From NCBI GenBank assembly GCA_949840805.1, contig CATKXR010000008.1, forward strand, positions 59,758 through 123,757: a DNA stretch of 64,000 nucleotides. Direction: 5' to 3'. Origin of the DNA: an uncultured Lachnospiraceae bacterium (GTDB taxonomy: Bacteria > Bacillota > Clostridia > Lachnospirales > Lachnospiraceae). The notes under the pieces are model-generated. The model was not told where the DNA came from and did not search any database. It saw only the letters and a list, made by a program, of their open reading frames with translations. The translations under genes were made by a program, and so were the position numbers. Positions 1 to 6,436 of the stretch are shown here, one piece after another; position 1 is the stretch's first letter, and every line of letters starts with the position of its first letter.

Positions 1-1
1 A

Positions 2-115
2 GCCAAAGAGTATAAATCTTACATACAGCGCAGTAAGGGACGGACAGAAAAAGACCCATCAGCAAGCTTGCAGGCACCTGATGGGTCGAAAGGCGATTGT
101 TTAGACAATCGTTAA
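2..115 (+). CDS. 3' end of an unidentified plus-strand gene (partial)
   Basis: One plus frame is open from the left edge to a TAA at 113-115, giving 37 residues that begin AKEYKSYIQRSKGR. A Rho-independent terminator follows eight bases later, which supports a gene ending here. The peptide is hydrophilic and I do not recognise it. A second plus frame is also open to a TAG further on, and a perfect 10-bp inverted repeat lies inside the frame, so this may instead be structured non-coding sequence. Confidence 0.3.
   Translation, partial: AKEYKSYIQRSKGRTEKDPSASLQAPDGSKGDCLDNR
53..111. repeat. Two consecutive hairpins before the terminator
   Basis: A perfect 10-bp stem GACCCATCAG (53-62) / CTGATGGGTC (78-87) is followed by a 7-bp stem CGATTGT (94-100) / ACAATCG (105-111). 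With the terminator at 123-152 this makes three hairpins in 100 bases. They could be a structured RNA 3' end or recombination-site structure; I cannot tell which. Confidence 0.5.
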
Positions 116-122
116 TCGTCCG

Positions 123-152
123 AAGGGTGGCAGCAACACTGCCACCCTTTTT
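123..152 (+). terminator. Rho-independent terminator
   Basis: An 11-bp perfect stem AAGGGTGGCAG / CTGCCACCCTT with a 5-base loop is followed by a T run on the plus strand. It ends whatever plus-strand unit enters from the left edge. Confidence 0.8.
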
Positions 153-196
153 ACATGTTCATCATAGCATGGTAAAAACCTAAAGTCAAGAAAAAG

Positions 197-343
197 TCAA
201 ACTGCCTTTTCCGTGTTTTCCAATATGGCCCCTAACTGCTCAATGTAAGGTGCCAGTCTCCTTATATATTTCTTGTTTATTTTGTAATGCCGTTCAGCAA
301 CCGTATCAATGACATGGCCAACAGCCTTTTCCACATCATTCAT
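197..343 (-). pseudogene. Remnant of a tyrosine-recombinase C-terminus (tentative)
   Basis: A 48-residue minus-strand frame contains VGHVIDTVAERHYKI. This has the spacing of the last catalytic block of tyrosine recombinases, a Gly-His followed about ten residues later by the nucleophilic Tyr, and then a basic helix KINKKYIRR. Upstream the frame is open for only seven more codons before a stop, so the rest of a recombinase is missing. A separate open stretch lies just upstream in another frame (about 380-480) and looks unrelated. The likely reading is debris of an integrated element; the match rests on one short motif, so the call is weak. Confidence 0.4.
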
Positions 344-580
344 ATTTGCCCCTATAATATCAAGTCAACTATGACCATATTTTTATTCTCTATTTCAATT
401 GACTTTTTTCTGCTCCCATCTTGAATCATAAGCCTTTCCAGTTCATCAAAATAATGGAATAACCTTGATGTTGCAGGTGCTTTTCGTTAGATAAACAAAA
501 AAAATACAACATACACTTTATAAGCATATGTTGTACTTATTATAAATTTTAACATAAATCACTTTTAATTAATTTAATGA

Positions 581-1213
581 TTATCCTTGTAAATCCATTG
601 GAATCAACTGATCAGGAAGATGTAATCCCTCAACATTCTCTTCACCGAGGTTTGCAGGCTCACCACCGATAAGGTGTGGAGCGTCTTCTGGTCCTACATA
701 CACCAAACCTGAATTAGCTGGTGGGGTAGTGCTTTTCGGCTGATTTGTACTACCGCCATTATCTGTAGGAATCTTATTTAATTGACGTTCGTTTACACCT
801 GCACCCCTGACTTCCTGCAAACCACTTAAAATTGCTCCGAACGTCCCATCATGCTCTTGATTGAATGTCATATAAACTTCTACACCATTTATATTGTATA
901 CACCATTCACTGTCAGCATACGTCCATAGGTTCCATCATGGACAGGATTGAGTAAATAGGACTTTCCTGTACTTTGGTCTGTTATAAGGCCACTGTACAT
1001 CACAGAGCCATCTTCCGCACCTAACATATACCAATCATGGGTAATATCATCCTCAAACCAACAGTTCTTGATGAAACCACCTTGATTGTCTGATACCTGC
1101 CACCTGTCTCCTGAACCTATCCACCTTTCAGATTGAGCAGCATAGGAGAGTAGGGGAAGTGATAAACTCATAGCCACTGTCAGCCCTAAAACCATTAAAC
1201 CTTTCTTTCTCAT
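581..1213 (-). CDS. Secreted protein with N-terminal signal peptide, unknown function
   Basis: The product has 210 residues. The start is the ATG at 1211-1213 because an AAGGAGG lies just upstream of it; the longer upstream frame would overlap that site. Residues 1-26 form a typical Sec signal peptide (MRKKG, a hydrophobic core, then SYAA). The next 100 residues are rich in Trp, Tyr, Gly and Asp and contain two similar blocks, HDGTYGRMLTVNG and HDGTFGAILSG, as in clostridial cell-wall-binding repeats that read bulky aromatics. The C-terminus is Pro/Gly/Asn-rich with no membrane anchor or sortase motif. It probably acts outside the cell, bound to the wall or released. It stands alone in decayed accessory DNA. 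No enzyme domain is recognisable. Confidence 0.7.
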   Translation of the reverse strand: MRKKGLMVLGLTVAMSLSLPLLSYAAQSERWIGSGDRWQVSDNQGGFIKNCWFEDDITHDWYMLGAEDGSVMYSGLITDQSTGKSYLLNPVHDGTYGRMLTVNGVYNINGVEVYMTFNQEHDGTFGAILSGLQEVRGAGVNERQLNKIPTDNGGSTNQPKSTTPPANSGLVYVGPEDAPHLIGGEPANLGEENVEGLHLPDQLIPMDLQG

Positions 1214-1265
1214 GATTGTATCCTCCTTAACCATATTCTTCCTTCTTGATGTAAGAAAATCAAAA

Positions 1266-1310
1266 AGCAAGGCGCCAGGTTCCCTCCCCTCACACCTTGC
1301 TGTCTTTTTT
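1266..1310. terminator. Possible bidirectional terminator
   Basis: A 7-bp stem AGCAAGG / CCTTGCT with a 22-base loop has a T run on the plus side and a five-T run on the minus side. The stem is short and the loop long, so the call is weak. It lies upstream of the secreted-protein gene and could insulate it. Confidence 0.35.
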
Positions 1311-1523
1311 GTACAACAAATAGACCCCTAGCCCCCAAATTTATCTTGTCTAAACTCCAAACATAGATTATAATGGAAGGGCATAGTAGTGGTAGCTACC
1401 ATTGTGAAGAGTGCTCGCCAAAGCACTTTTCACACCTCTTTGAGTGTTTGCCTACTCTTAGAGGTGCTATGCTTTTTAATTTTCTATCCCTATCTTACCA
1501 TGGAAAGCACTGTATTTCAACAA

Positions 1524-1776
1524 TTATCTTCCCTTTCTTGTGGTGTTAGTATACAGATAAACATGATCAGACAAAACATCCATCACAGGTACTTCCACCC
1601 TGTTGACATGCTTAACCGTCCCTTTTACCTCATCCATATCATACACCATGATATAAGGAAGCAATAACGACACCATTATTTTTCTCCACCTTTTCTACCT
1701 TCATAGCAAGCCTTCCCTAGAACTTTTTCTCCATTTCCTTTCTCATGTACTCCACAAACTGATTGAAGCTAATCAT
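1524..1776 (-). pseudogene. Decayed DUF5688-like gene
   Basis: Reading the minus strand from the ATG at 1774-1776 gives MISFNQFVEYMRKEMEKKF, then an in-frame TAG, then MKVEKVEKNNGVVIASLYHG, then a TGA. After a frame change a second piece ends with VKHVNRVEVPVMDVLSDHVY. From memory of the family, the N-terminal pieces resemble the start of DUF5688 proteins (a short helix, then a KKNNGV block) and the last piece resembles their C-terminus (EVN...VLSDHVYxY). The middle of the usual protein is absent, so there has been a stop mutation plus an internal deletion. DUF5688 proteins are common in Lachnospiraceae accessory DNA and have no known function. Confidence 0.5.
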
Positions 1777-1780
1777 AAGT

Positions 1781-1951
1781 TTATTCTTTCCTTTCGTCTT
1801 TTTCTTCTTTTTCTGCCAGTCCTGCAAGGTATCCGATTTTTTCAATCGTTGCTCTTGTAATATCTCTCATGCACTTTACAACGAACACAGAGCATAAACA
1901 ATCAACCGTTATTACAATCACAACTCCCATACTTTTTACAACCTCGTACAT
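1781..1951 (-). CDS. Small membrane protein (56 aa), unknown
   Basis: The start is the ATG at 1949-1951, nine bases after an AAAGGAGG at 1961-1968; an in-frame ATG at 1958-1960 touches that site and is less likely. Residues 7-26 are a hydrophobic helix (VKSMGVVIVITVDCLCSVFV), followed by a charged tail ending AEKEEKDERKE. The stop is four bases before the start of the decayed DUF5688-like gene, suggesting they were once one transcript. I recognise no family. Such small single-helix proteins are common in integrative elements of Clostridia. Confidence 0.5.
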   Translation of the reverse strand: MYEVVKSMGVVIVITVDCLCSVFVVKCMRDITRATIEKIGYLAGLAEKEEKDERKE

Positions 1952-2040
1952 ACAAAGCATCCTCCTTTCTCCTTTAATGGACTGCCATTGTAACGCTGTA
2001 AAGTATAAAAGGAAAGAGTGATACTAACCAGAAATCACCT

Positions 2041-2300
2041 TGTAGGATTAGGGCATTCGCCATATCTTAAAATCCCAGGAAATCCACCAAAAAACCAGCT
2101 ATCCCTAAACCCCAATACCCCCTATAACTCATTAAAATTCCCGTGGTGCCATTTTAACCCCATACCCATATTTCCCCACACCCATCACCCAACCCCCTTT
2201 AAACCCCCTTAAAATCGTTCTGGACTACCCCCAAGACCCAAAACCTGACCTTAATCCTGCCCCCAACCCCAAAATAAAAATGGCCCTATGGAATTTTTAT
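2041..2300. other. Non-coding stretch with extreme C bias (G-rich minus strand)
   Basis: The plus strand is almost free of G and full of C runs, and every frame on the minus strand is broken by stops. The minus strand at 2174-2208 carries G runs of 5, 5, 3, 3 and 4 separated by short loops, which fits an intramolecular G-quadruplex. Plus-strand open frames here encode only Pro/His/Asn-rich peptides and are not genes. Apart from this and the repeats at 2388-2437 I see nothing functional from 1952 to 2590. Confidence 0.6.
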
Positions 2301-2387
2301 CCCACAAAGCCATGTAAACAATTTTAAAATCTTATTGTATAAAAAGAAACAGCAGCAGCCTCAAAACTCTCCTCAAACTCCTAAAAA

Positions 2388-2437
2388 ATGAGAGCGTACC
2401 CCAAAAAATGAAAGCGAAGTGTAAGCAAATGAAAGCA
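2388..2437. repeat. Three iteron-like direct repeats
   Basis: The motif ATGARAGCR occurs at 2388, 2408 and 2429, spaced 20 and 21 bases apart, each preceded by an A-rich tract. Two-turn spacing suggests binding sites for a protein on one face of the helix, as in plasmid iterons or element regulatory regions. No replication or relaxase gene is seen next to it. Confidence 0.35.
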
Positions 2438-2592
2438 AGCAGCAAAATAGCAGAGCAAAATATAAAAGCCCCATTTCATAAAAAAACTAAAACAACAAAA
2501 TCAGGAATAAAGAGATGTATATAGAAATCACACAATTCAATCAGAAGTAAGAGAATATCCCAAATTAAACCCAAAACCCACGCACAACATAC

Positions 2593-2628
2593 AAAAAAAG
2601 AGCACCCATTTTCCAATGAATGCTCTTT
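2593..2628 (-). terminator. Terminator of the tRNA-Met unit
   Basis: On the minus strand an 8-bp stem AAAGAGCA / TGCTCTTT is followed by a run of T. It lies four bases beyond the 3' end of tRNA-Met. Confidence 0.75.
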
Positions 2629-2631
2629 CAG

Positions 2632-2705
2632 TAGCGGAAGGGAGATTTGAACTCTCGACACCACGGGTATGAACCGTGTGCTCTAGCCAACTGAGCTATT
2701 CCGCC
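2632..2705 (-). tRNA. tRNA-Met(CAT), elongator type
   Basis: The minus strand folds as a full 74-base cloverleaf: acceptor GGCGGAA / TTCCGCT with a closing G-U pair, D arm AGCTCAGTTGGCTAGAGC, anticodon loop TTCATAC and T arm with GTTCAAATC. The anticodon is CAT. The body closely resembles the elongator tRNA-Met of Bacillus rather than an initiator, which would have a mismatched first pair and three G-C pairs in the anticodon stem. CCA is not encoded. Confidence 0.92.
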
Positions 2706-2869
2706 ATATTTTATCTTACTAAGACTTCTCAGTCCGTTTTCCCGACTGCCTGTATAGTATATCCTTTATTGTCGAAATTGTCAAGACTTTTTCTGCATTT
2801 TTTTCTGTTACAGGCATCCGGCCGTAAAATAAGGATATAAAACCAGCCGAATGCCTGCAAACCGCTCAA

Positions 2870-3136
2870 TTACATCTCACCCAATCCGCTTTCGATCGCC
2901 TGGCTAATGGTCTCCATTGCCGCAGCCTCATCCTCGCCGTCACAGATCAGAGTAATCTCTGTACCAGACTTGATCCCTGCAGCCATCACATTCAGCACGC
3001 TCTTCGCAATGATCCTCTTCTCCCCGCATTCGATCAGAACATCACACTTAAACTTCATGGCAGTCTGGGACAAAACCCCTGCTGGTCTCAAATGTAAACC
3101 AGATGGATTTACAACAGTCAAAGTTTTACTAAGCAT
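2870..3136 (-). CDS. ptsH: HPr family phosphocarrier protein
   Basis: The product has 88 residues, the normal HPr length. His15 in GLHLRPA is the residue phosphorylated by PEP via Enzyme I and passed to sugar-specific EIIA proteins. Ser46 in AKSVLNVM is at the position phosphorylated by HPr kinase for CcpA-type carbon control. The usual block around Ser46 is KSIMGVMSLGI, so this protein is diverged there and at the N-terminus; it may be a second HPr rather than the main sugar-PTS one. The start follows a GGAGAG. It stands alone, with no ptsI beside it. It acts in the cytoplasm. Confidence 0.85.
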   Translation of the reverse strand: MLSKTLTVVNPSGLHLRPAGVLSQTAMKFKCDVLIECGEKRIIAKSVLNVMAAGIKSGTEITLICDGEDEAAAMETISQAIESGLGEM

Positions 3137-3366
3137 ATCTTATCTCTCCTTTTTAATTATATTATAGTCCCTCTAATCCGTACCATGCAGCACGAATTCT
3201 AAATAAAATTTTATTACAAATCCCGATATGTGTCAAGCAAAAACACCGGAATTTCCATCAATTTTCACAAGAACTTAAATTTCCATAGAAAACAGACCTC
3301 TGATTCCCGGCATCTGTTGCGCATACTTCTGCAATTTATCAAATTTCTTAAATTTCAAAAAAACAG

Positions 3367-3395
3367 TTGCTATAATTGGAAAACTGTGCTATACT
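3367..3395 (+). promoter_or_regulatory. Promoter of tRNA-Leu
   Basis: The -35 box TTGCTA (3367-3372) and -10 box TATACT (3390-3395) are separated by 17 bases, placing the start of transcription a few bases before the tRNA. Confidence 0.65.
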
Positions 3396-3405
3396 ATCTA
3401 AGTTC

Positions 3406-3489
3406 GCGGGAGTGCTGGAATTGGCAGACAGGCTAGACTAAGGATCTAGTGGTTGTATGATCGTGTGGGTTCAAGTCCCATCTCCCGCA
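3406..3489 (+). tRNA. tRNA-Leu(AAG)
   Basis: This is an 84-base class II tRNA: acceptor GCGGGAG / CTCCCGC, a long variable arm, and a T arm with GTTCAAGTC. The anticodon stem CTAGA / TCTAG (3433-3437 / 3445-3449) closes the loop CTAAGGA, so the anticodon at 3440-3442 is AAG. The size and variable arm fit Leu. A34 in bacterial tRNAs is usually limited to tRNA-Arg(ACG), but A34 tRNA-Leu is reported in some Firmicutes. CCA is not encoded. Confidence 0.92.
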
Positions 3490-3555
3490 GTGTGCGGCGC
3501 AAAATCGAACCCGGGTGGTTCAGGTTTTGCGCTGTTTTGTATAGGCGCAAAGATG

Positions 3556-3593
3556 CCCCTGAAGCCTTGGATTTAAGGTTTCAGGGGTTTTTG
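3556..3593 (+). terminator. Strong Rho-independent terminator after tRNA-Leu
   Basis: A 13-bp stem CCCCTGAAGCCTT / AAGGTTTCAGGGG (one mismatch) with a short loop is followed by TTTTT. An additional imperfect GCGCAAAA / TTTTGCGC hairpin lies just upstream (about 3498-3533). Confidence 0.85.
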
Positions 3594-3999
3594 CTGTGTG
3601 GCATCCAAAAGCTAAATTTAAAAACATTTGGATATGAAGCGCCTTGGAAAATCCGAACGCTTCTTTTTTGTCTTCTATATTTTTCCTCCAAATCTTTCTT
3701 TCGCCTTTACCAGCAATCCCTGGACAGTATCTTTTGAAGTAACCGTCATGGGAAAAATAGGAAGTATAAACCTCCTGCTTTTCGTAAATCATTTTTATAA
3801 AAGGCAGCAGTTTCGATTCTTCTTGGACCGTTACTGCAAAAAACCCATCGCCAAAGGCGATGAAAATCATGTATTCCTCATGTATCCGCCGGACTGGCCT
3901 ATGCCGTAAAATGTCTGCTTCCGGATACATACAGGTTTACTATCACAGATCACGTCTTGATCTGATTGGCAATGAATCTCGAATGCGGAGGTATGTACT
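3594..3999. other. Intergenic region upstream of sigG, no convincing gene
   Basis: About 400 bases separate the tRNA-Leu terminator from sigG. A minus frame (start near 3870, through 3520) and a plus frame (3628-3909) overlap each other. The minus one runs through the terminator hairpin and the plus one is Phe/Pro-rich; neither has a clear ribosome binding site or a family I recognise. The last 100 bases must hold the sigG promoter, but I cannot place boxes with confidence. Confidence 0.5.
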
Positions 4000-4776
4000 A
4001 TGGCTGGTTATAAGGTTGAGATCTGCGGGGTCAATACGGCAAAGCTCCCTCTTCTGACCAATGAGGAAAAGGAGGAACTTTTCAGGCGAATCTTAGATGG
4101 TGATATGGAAGCCAGAGAACAGTATATCAAAGGAAACCTGCGTCTTGTCCTCAGTGTAATCCAACGGTTTTCCGGCAACAATGAGAATGTGGATGATTTG
4201 TTCCAAATTGGCTGCATCGGCCTGATCAAAGCCATTGACAACTTTGATATTACACAAAATGTACGTTTCTCTACTTATGCCGTACCCATGATCATGGGCG
4301 AGGTACGGCGCTATCTCAGGGACAATAACTCAATCCGGGTCAGCCGGTCCCTGCGTGATACTGCTTACAAGGCTATCTATACCAAAGAAGCTTTAACACG
4401 AAAAAATGCCAAAGAGCCTACCCTGATGGAGATCGCGGACGAAATCGGCATCAGCAAAGAAGAAATCACCTATGCCCTGGATGCCATCCAAAGCCCGGTC
4501 AGCCTGTACGATCCCATCTACACGGACGGAGGCGACCCGCTCTATGTGATGGACCAGATCAGCGACAAGAAAAACCTGGAAGAAAACTGGGTGGAGGAAA
4601 TCTCCCTCAGGGAAGCCATGGACCGGCTGCCCAAACGGGAACGCCACATTATTGACCTGCGTTTCTTTGAAGGAAAGACCCAAACCGAGGTGGCGGAAGA
4701 GATCCATATCAGCCAGGCCCAGGTATCCCGCCTGGAAAAAAACGCCTTAAAAACCATGCGAAATTATCTGAACTGA
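4000..4776 (+). CDS. sigG: RNA polymerase sporulation sigma factor SigG
   Basis: The 258-residue protein has the full sigma-70 layout: region 2 (DDLFQIGCIGLIKAIDNFD and RFSTYAVPMIMGEVRRYLRD), region 3 (about 110-170) and region 4 with the final helix-turn-helix (TQTEVAEEIHISQAQVSRLE). The N-terminus YKVEICGVNTAKLPLLT is the hallmark of SigG, where it takes part in control by anti-sigma factors. SigG directs late gene expression in the forespore. A GGAGG lies just upstream of the chosen ATG. The gene stands alone here, not next to the sigE-spoIIGA pair as in Bacillus. It implies an endospore-forming lineage. Confidence 0.93.
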   Translation: MAGYKVEICGVNTAKLPLLTNEEKEELFRRILDGDMEAREQYIKGNLRLVLSVIQRFSGNNENVDDLFQIGCIGLIKAIDNFDITQNVRFSTYAVPMIMGEVRRYLRDNNSIRVSRSLRDTAYKAIYTKEALTRKNAKEPTLMEIADEIGISKEEITYALDAIQSPVSLYDPIYTDGGDPLYVMDQISDKKNLEENWVEEISLREAMDRLPKRERHIIDLRFFEGKTQTEVAEEIHISQAQVSRLEKNALKTMRNYLN

Positions 4777-4814
4777 AAAGACGAAACATTCCCGTCCCTC
4801 TTAGAAGCTCCGGG

Positions 4815-4864
4815 AAAATACAACAGCCAGGCAAAAAGCTCTCTCTGCCTGGCTGTTGTATTTT
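4815..4864. terminator. Bidirectional terminator between sigG and mgsA
   Basis: A long perfect stem AATACAACAGCCAGGCA / TGCCTGGCTGTTGTATT is flanked by AAAA and TTTT. It lies between the converging ends of sigG and mgsA and serves both; the last T run overlaps the mgsA stop codon. Confidence 0.88.
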
Positions 4865-5333
4865 AAAGGGTATCTGCCCGTTCCTGGATATTCTTCCGGA
4901 AATTGATAACATCATGCTGATAATCCGTATCCATATGTTCTGACGTGATTATAAAATCCGCCGTGGCCTTATTGACCGCAATCGGTATATCATAAACCTG
5001 GGCGATCCTCATCAGGGCCTTTACATCCGGATCATGAGGCTGGGCCGTAAGAGGGTCTGAGAAAAATACCACAAAATCAATGACACCCTCCACAATCTTC
5101 GCCCCGATCTGCTGGTCTCCTCCTAAAGGCCCGCTGTTATAGCCTTTTACCGTAAGTCCTGTCTGGTCTGTAATCATCCGGGCCGTAGTACCTGTACCAT
5201 ACAAATTATGATGCTTTAAAACCGCATAATGTTCTTTACACCATTCTATCAGCTTTGGTTTTTCATTATCATGGGCAATCAATGCAATGTCCTTTTTGGG
5301 TCCAATTGTAAAAGTAATATAGTCTTTTGCCAT
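4863..5333 (-). CDS. mgsA: Methylglyoxal synthase
   Basis: MgsA converts dihydroxyacetone phosphate to methylglyoxal and phosphate, a bypass of lower glycolysis used when phosphate is short or sugar phosphates pile up. The 156-residue product contains the phosphate-binding GTGTTARMI block, the catalytic segment SGPLGGDQQIGA with its Asp, and the FFSDPLTAQPHDPDV motif, all diagnostic of the family. The start is the ATG at 5331-5333, nine bases after AAAGGAG; the in-frame ATG three codons upstream touches that site. It is cytoplasmic, monocistronic and converges on sigG with a shared terminator. Confidence 0.93.
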   Translation of the reverse strand: MAKDYITFTIGPKKDIALIAHDNEKPKLIEWCKEHYAVLKHHNLYGTGTTARMITDQTGLTVKGYNSGPLGGDQQIGAKIVEGVIDFVVFFSDPLTAQPHDPDVKALMRIAQVYDIPIAVNKATADFIITSEHMDTDYQHDVINFRKNIQERADTL

Positions 5334-5510
5334 AGCTATCATCTCCTTTCCCTATGGCTTATTTGAAACTGTCCCCTACTATATCACGAACCCTCAAAAA
5401 GAACAAGTTAAGTTCTGATAAACATTTTATAACGTTTTCCTGAATATTGTTCAGATTTCTCCAAAATTATTCAGATATTTCTTCCGGTTATCTGGAAATC
5501 TACAGCATTT

Positions 5511-6206
5511 TTACATTGGCTGCAAATCCATCTCCATTCTTCCTTCCTCTAATTTTGCTATCCTGCCTTCCTTCAGTTGTACCATCTCATCTTCCTCTGG
5601 CTCCGGCATCCGGTCTTCTTCCAGATCTGCCATCTGTTCGATCAACGCCCATATTTCTTCCCGTCCCTGTTTGGTCACGGAGGAAAACGGTATGACCATT
5701 CCGTTCTCTCCTGTCTGCAGACCTTCCCGCACCATCTTTACATGCTTCTGTATCTGGCTGCGGTTCAGCTTATCTGCTTTTGTTGCAATAATCACCGGTG
5801 TATAACCTTTTTCACAGATCCAGTCATACATCACTTTATCATTGGTGGACGGTTCATGTCGGATGTCAATCAACAGAAACACACATCTCAGCATGGGAGA
5901 GGTCTGCAAATACCGCTCGATCATTTTCCCCCATTTTACCTTTTGTTCTACCGGCACTTTGGCGTAGCCGTATCCCGGCAGATCCACATAGTAATAAGCG
6001 TCGTTAATATTGTAAAAATTGATTGTCTGGGTCTTTCCCGGATGAGAGGAAGTCCGCGCAAGGGATTTCCGGTTCATCAGCGCATTAATCAACGACGACT
6101 TTCCCACATTCGATTTCCCGGCAAACGCAAATTCCGGGTAGGGACTGTCCGGCAGCCTGCTGGTAATGCCGCAGACAGTCTCCAGTTCCACTTTTCTGAT
6201 AATCAT
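5511..6206 (-). CDS. engB: Ribosome biogenesis GTPase EngB (YsxC/YihA)
   Basis: EngB is a small GTPase needed for assembly of the large ribosomal subunit. G1 is GKSNVGKSS, G2 lies in the TQTINFY region, G3 is DLPG and G4 is TKAD. The start is the ATG at 6204-6206, five bases after GGAGG; the ATG five codons upstream overlaps it. At 231 residues it is about 30 longer than most EngB proteins because of an acidic, Met/Glu-rich tail from about residue 195, with repeated LEEDRMPEPEEDEM and LEEGRMEMD-like units. It is last in the tig-clpP-clpX-lon-engB order that is conserved in Firmicutes. Confidence 0.93.
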   Translation of the reverse strand: MIIRKVELETVCGITSRLPDSPYPEFAFAGKSNVGKSSLINALMNRKSLARTSSHPGKTQTINFYNINDAYYYVDLPGYGYAKVPVEQKVKWGKMIERYLQTSPMLRCVFLLIDIRHEPSTNDKVMYDWICEKGYTPVIIATKADKLNRSQIQKHVKMVREGLQTGENGMVIPFSSVTKQGREEIWALIEQMADLEEDRMPEPEEDEMVQLKEGRIAKLEEGRMEMDLQPM

Positions 6207-6269
6207 AACATCCTCCGTCATTCATTCCTAAATAAAACATTTCCTGCATGTGAAACTTTTGTTACTAAT

Positions 6270-6317
6270 GGTGTTACTTATGATGTTACCCTTGGTGTTG
6301 CTTATGATGTCATTCTT
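6270..6317. repeat. Two imperfect 24-bp tandem units in the lon-engB gap
   Basis: Units beginning GGTGTTACTTATGATGTTAC (6270-6293) and GGTGTTGCTTATGATGTCAT (6294-6317) are adjacent and about 80% identical. They lie in the 230-base spacer between lon and engB, which has no open frame with a start site. Confidence 0.5.
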
Positions 6318-6436
6318 ACTTCTGCTCTTGCCGCCATCCTGTTATTTTCATGATGTTTTCCGGCAGGCCTTTCTGCTCTTTCCCTGTTCTTTCTCTTTTT
6401 CTCATAGATATAATCCTTATTCATCTCCCCTTTCTG

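Noticed and set aside
1389..1667. Plus-strand open frame of 92 codons
   Set aside because: No ribosome binding site, odd His/Ile-rich composition, and the minus strand carries the recognisable DUF5688-like remnant.
2018..2212. Plus-strand Pro/His-rich open frame
   Set aside because: It only reflects the C-rich composition of this stretch and has no start signal.
2476..2664. Minus-strand open frame overlapping tRNA-Met
   Set aside because: It begins inside the tRNA and runs through its terminator.
3520..3930. Minus-strand frame of 136 codons upstream of sigG
   Set aside because: It reads through the strong tRNA-Leu terminator, lacks a clear ribosome binding site and matches no family I know; kept only as a note in the intergenic entry.
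5577..6353. Plus-strand frame of 258 codons
   Set aside because: Antisense shadow of engB with no start signal; the engB GTPase motifs are clear on the other strand.
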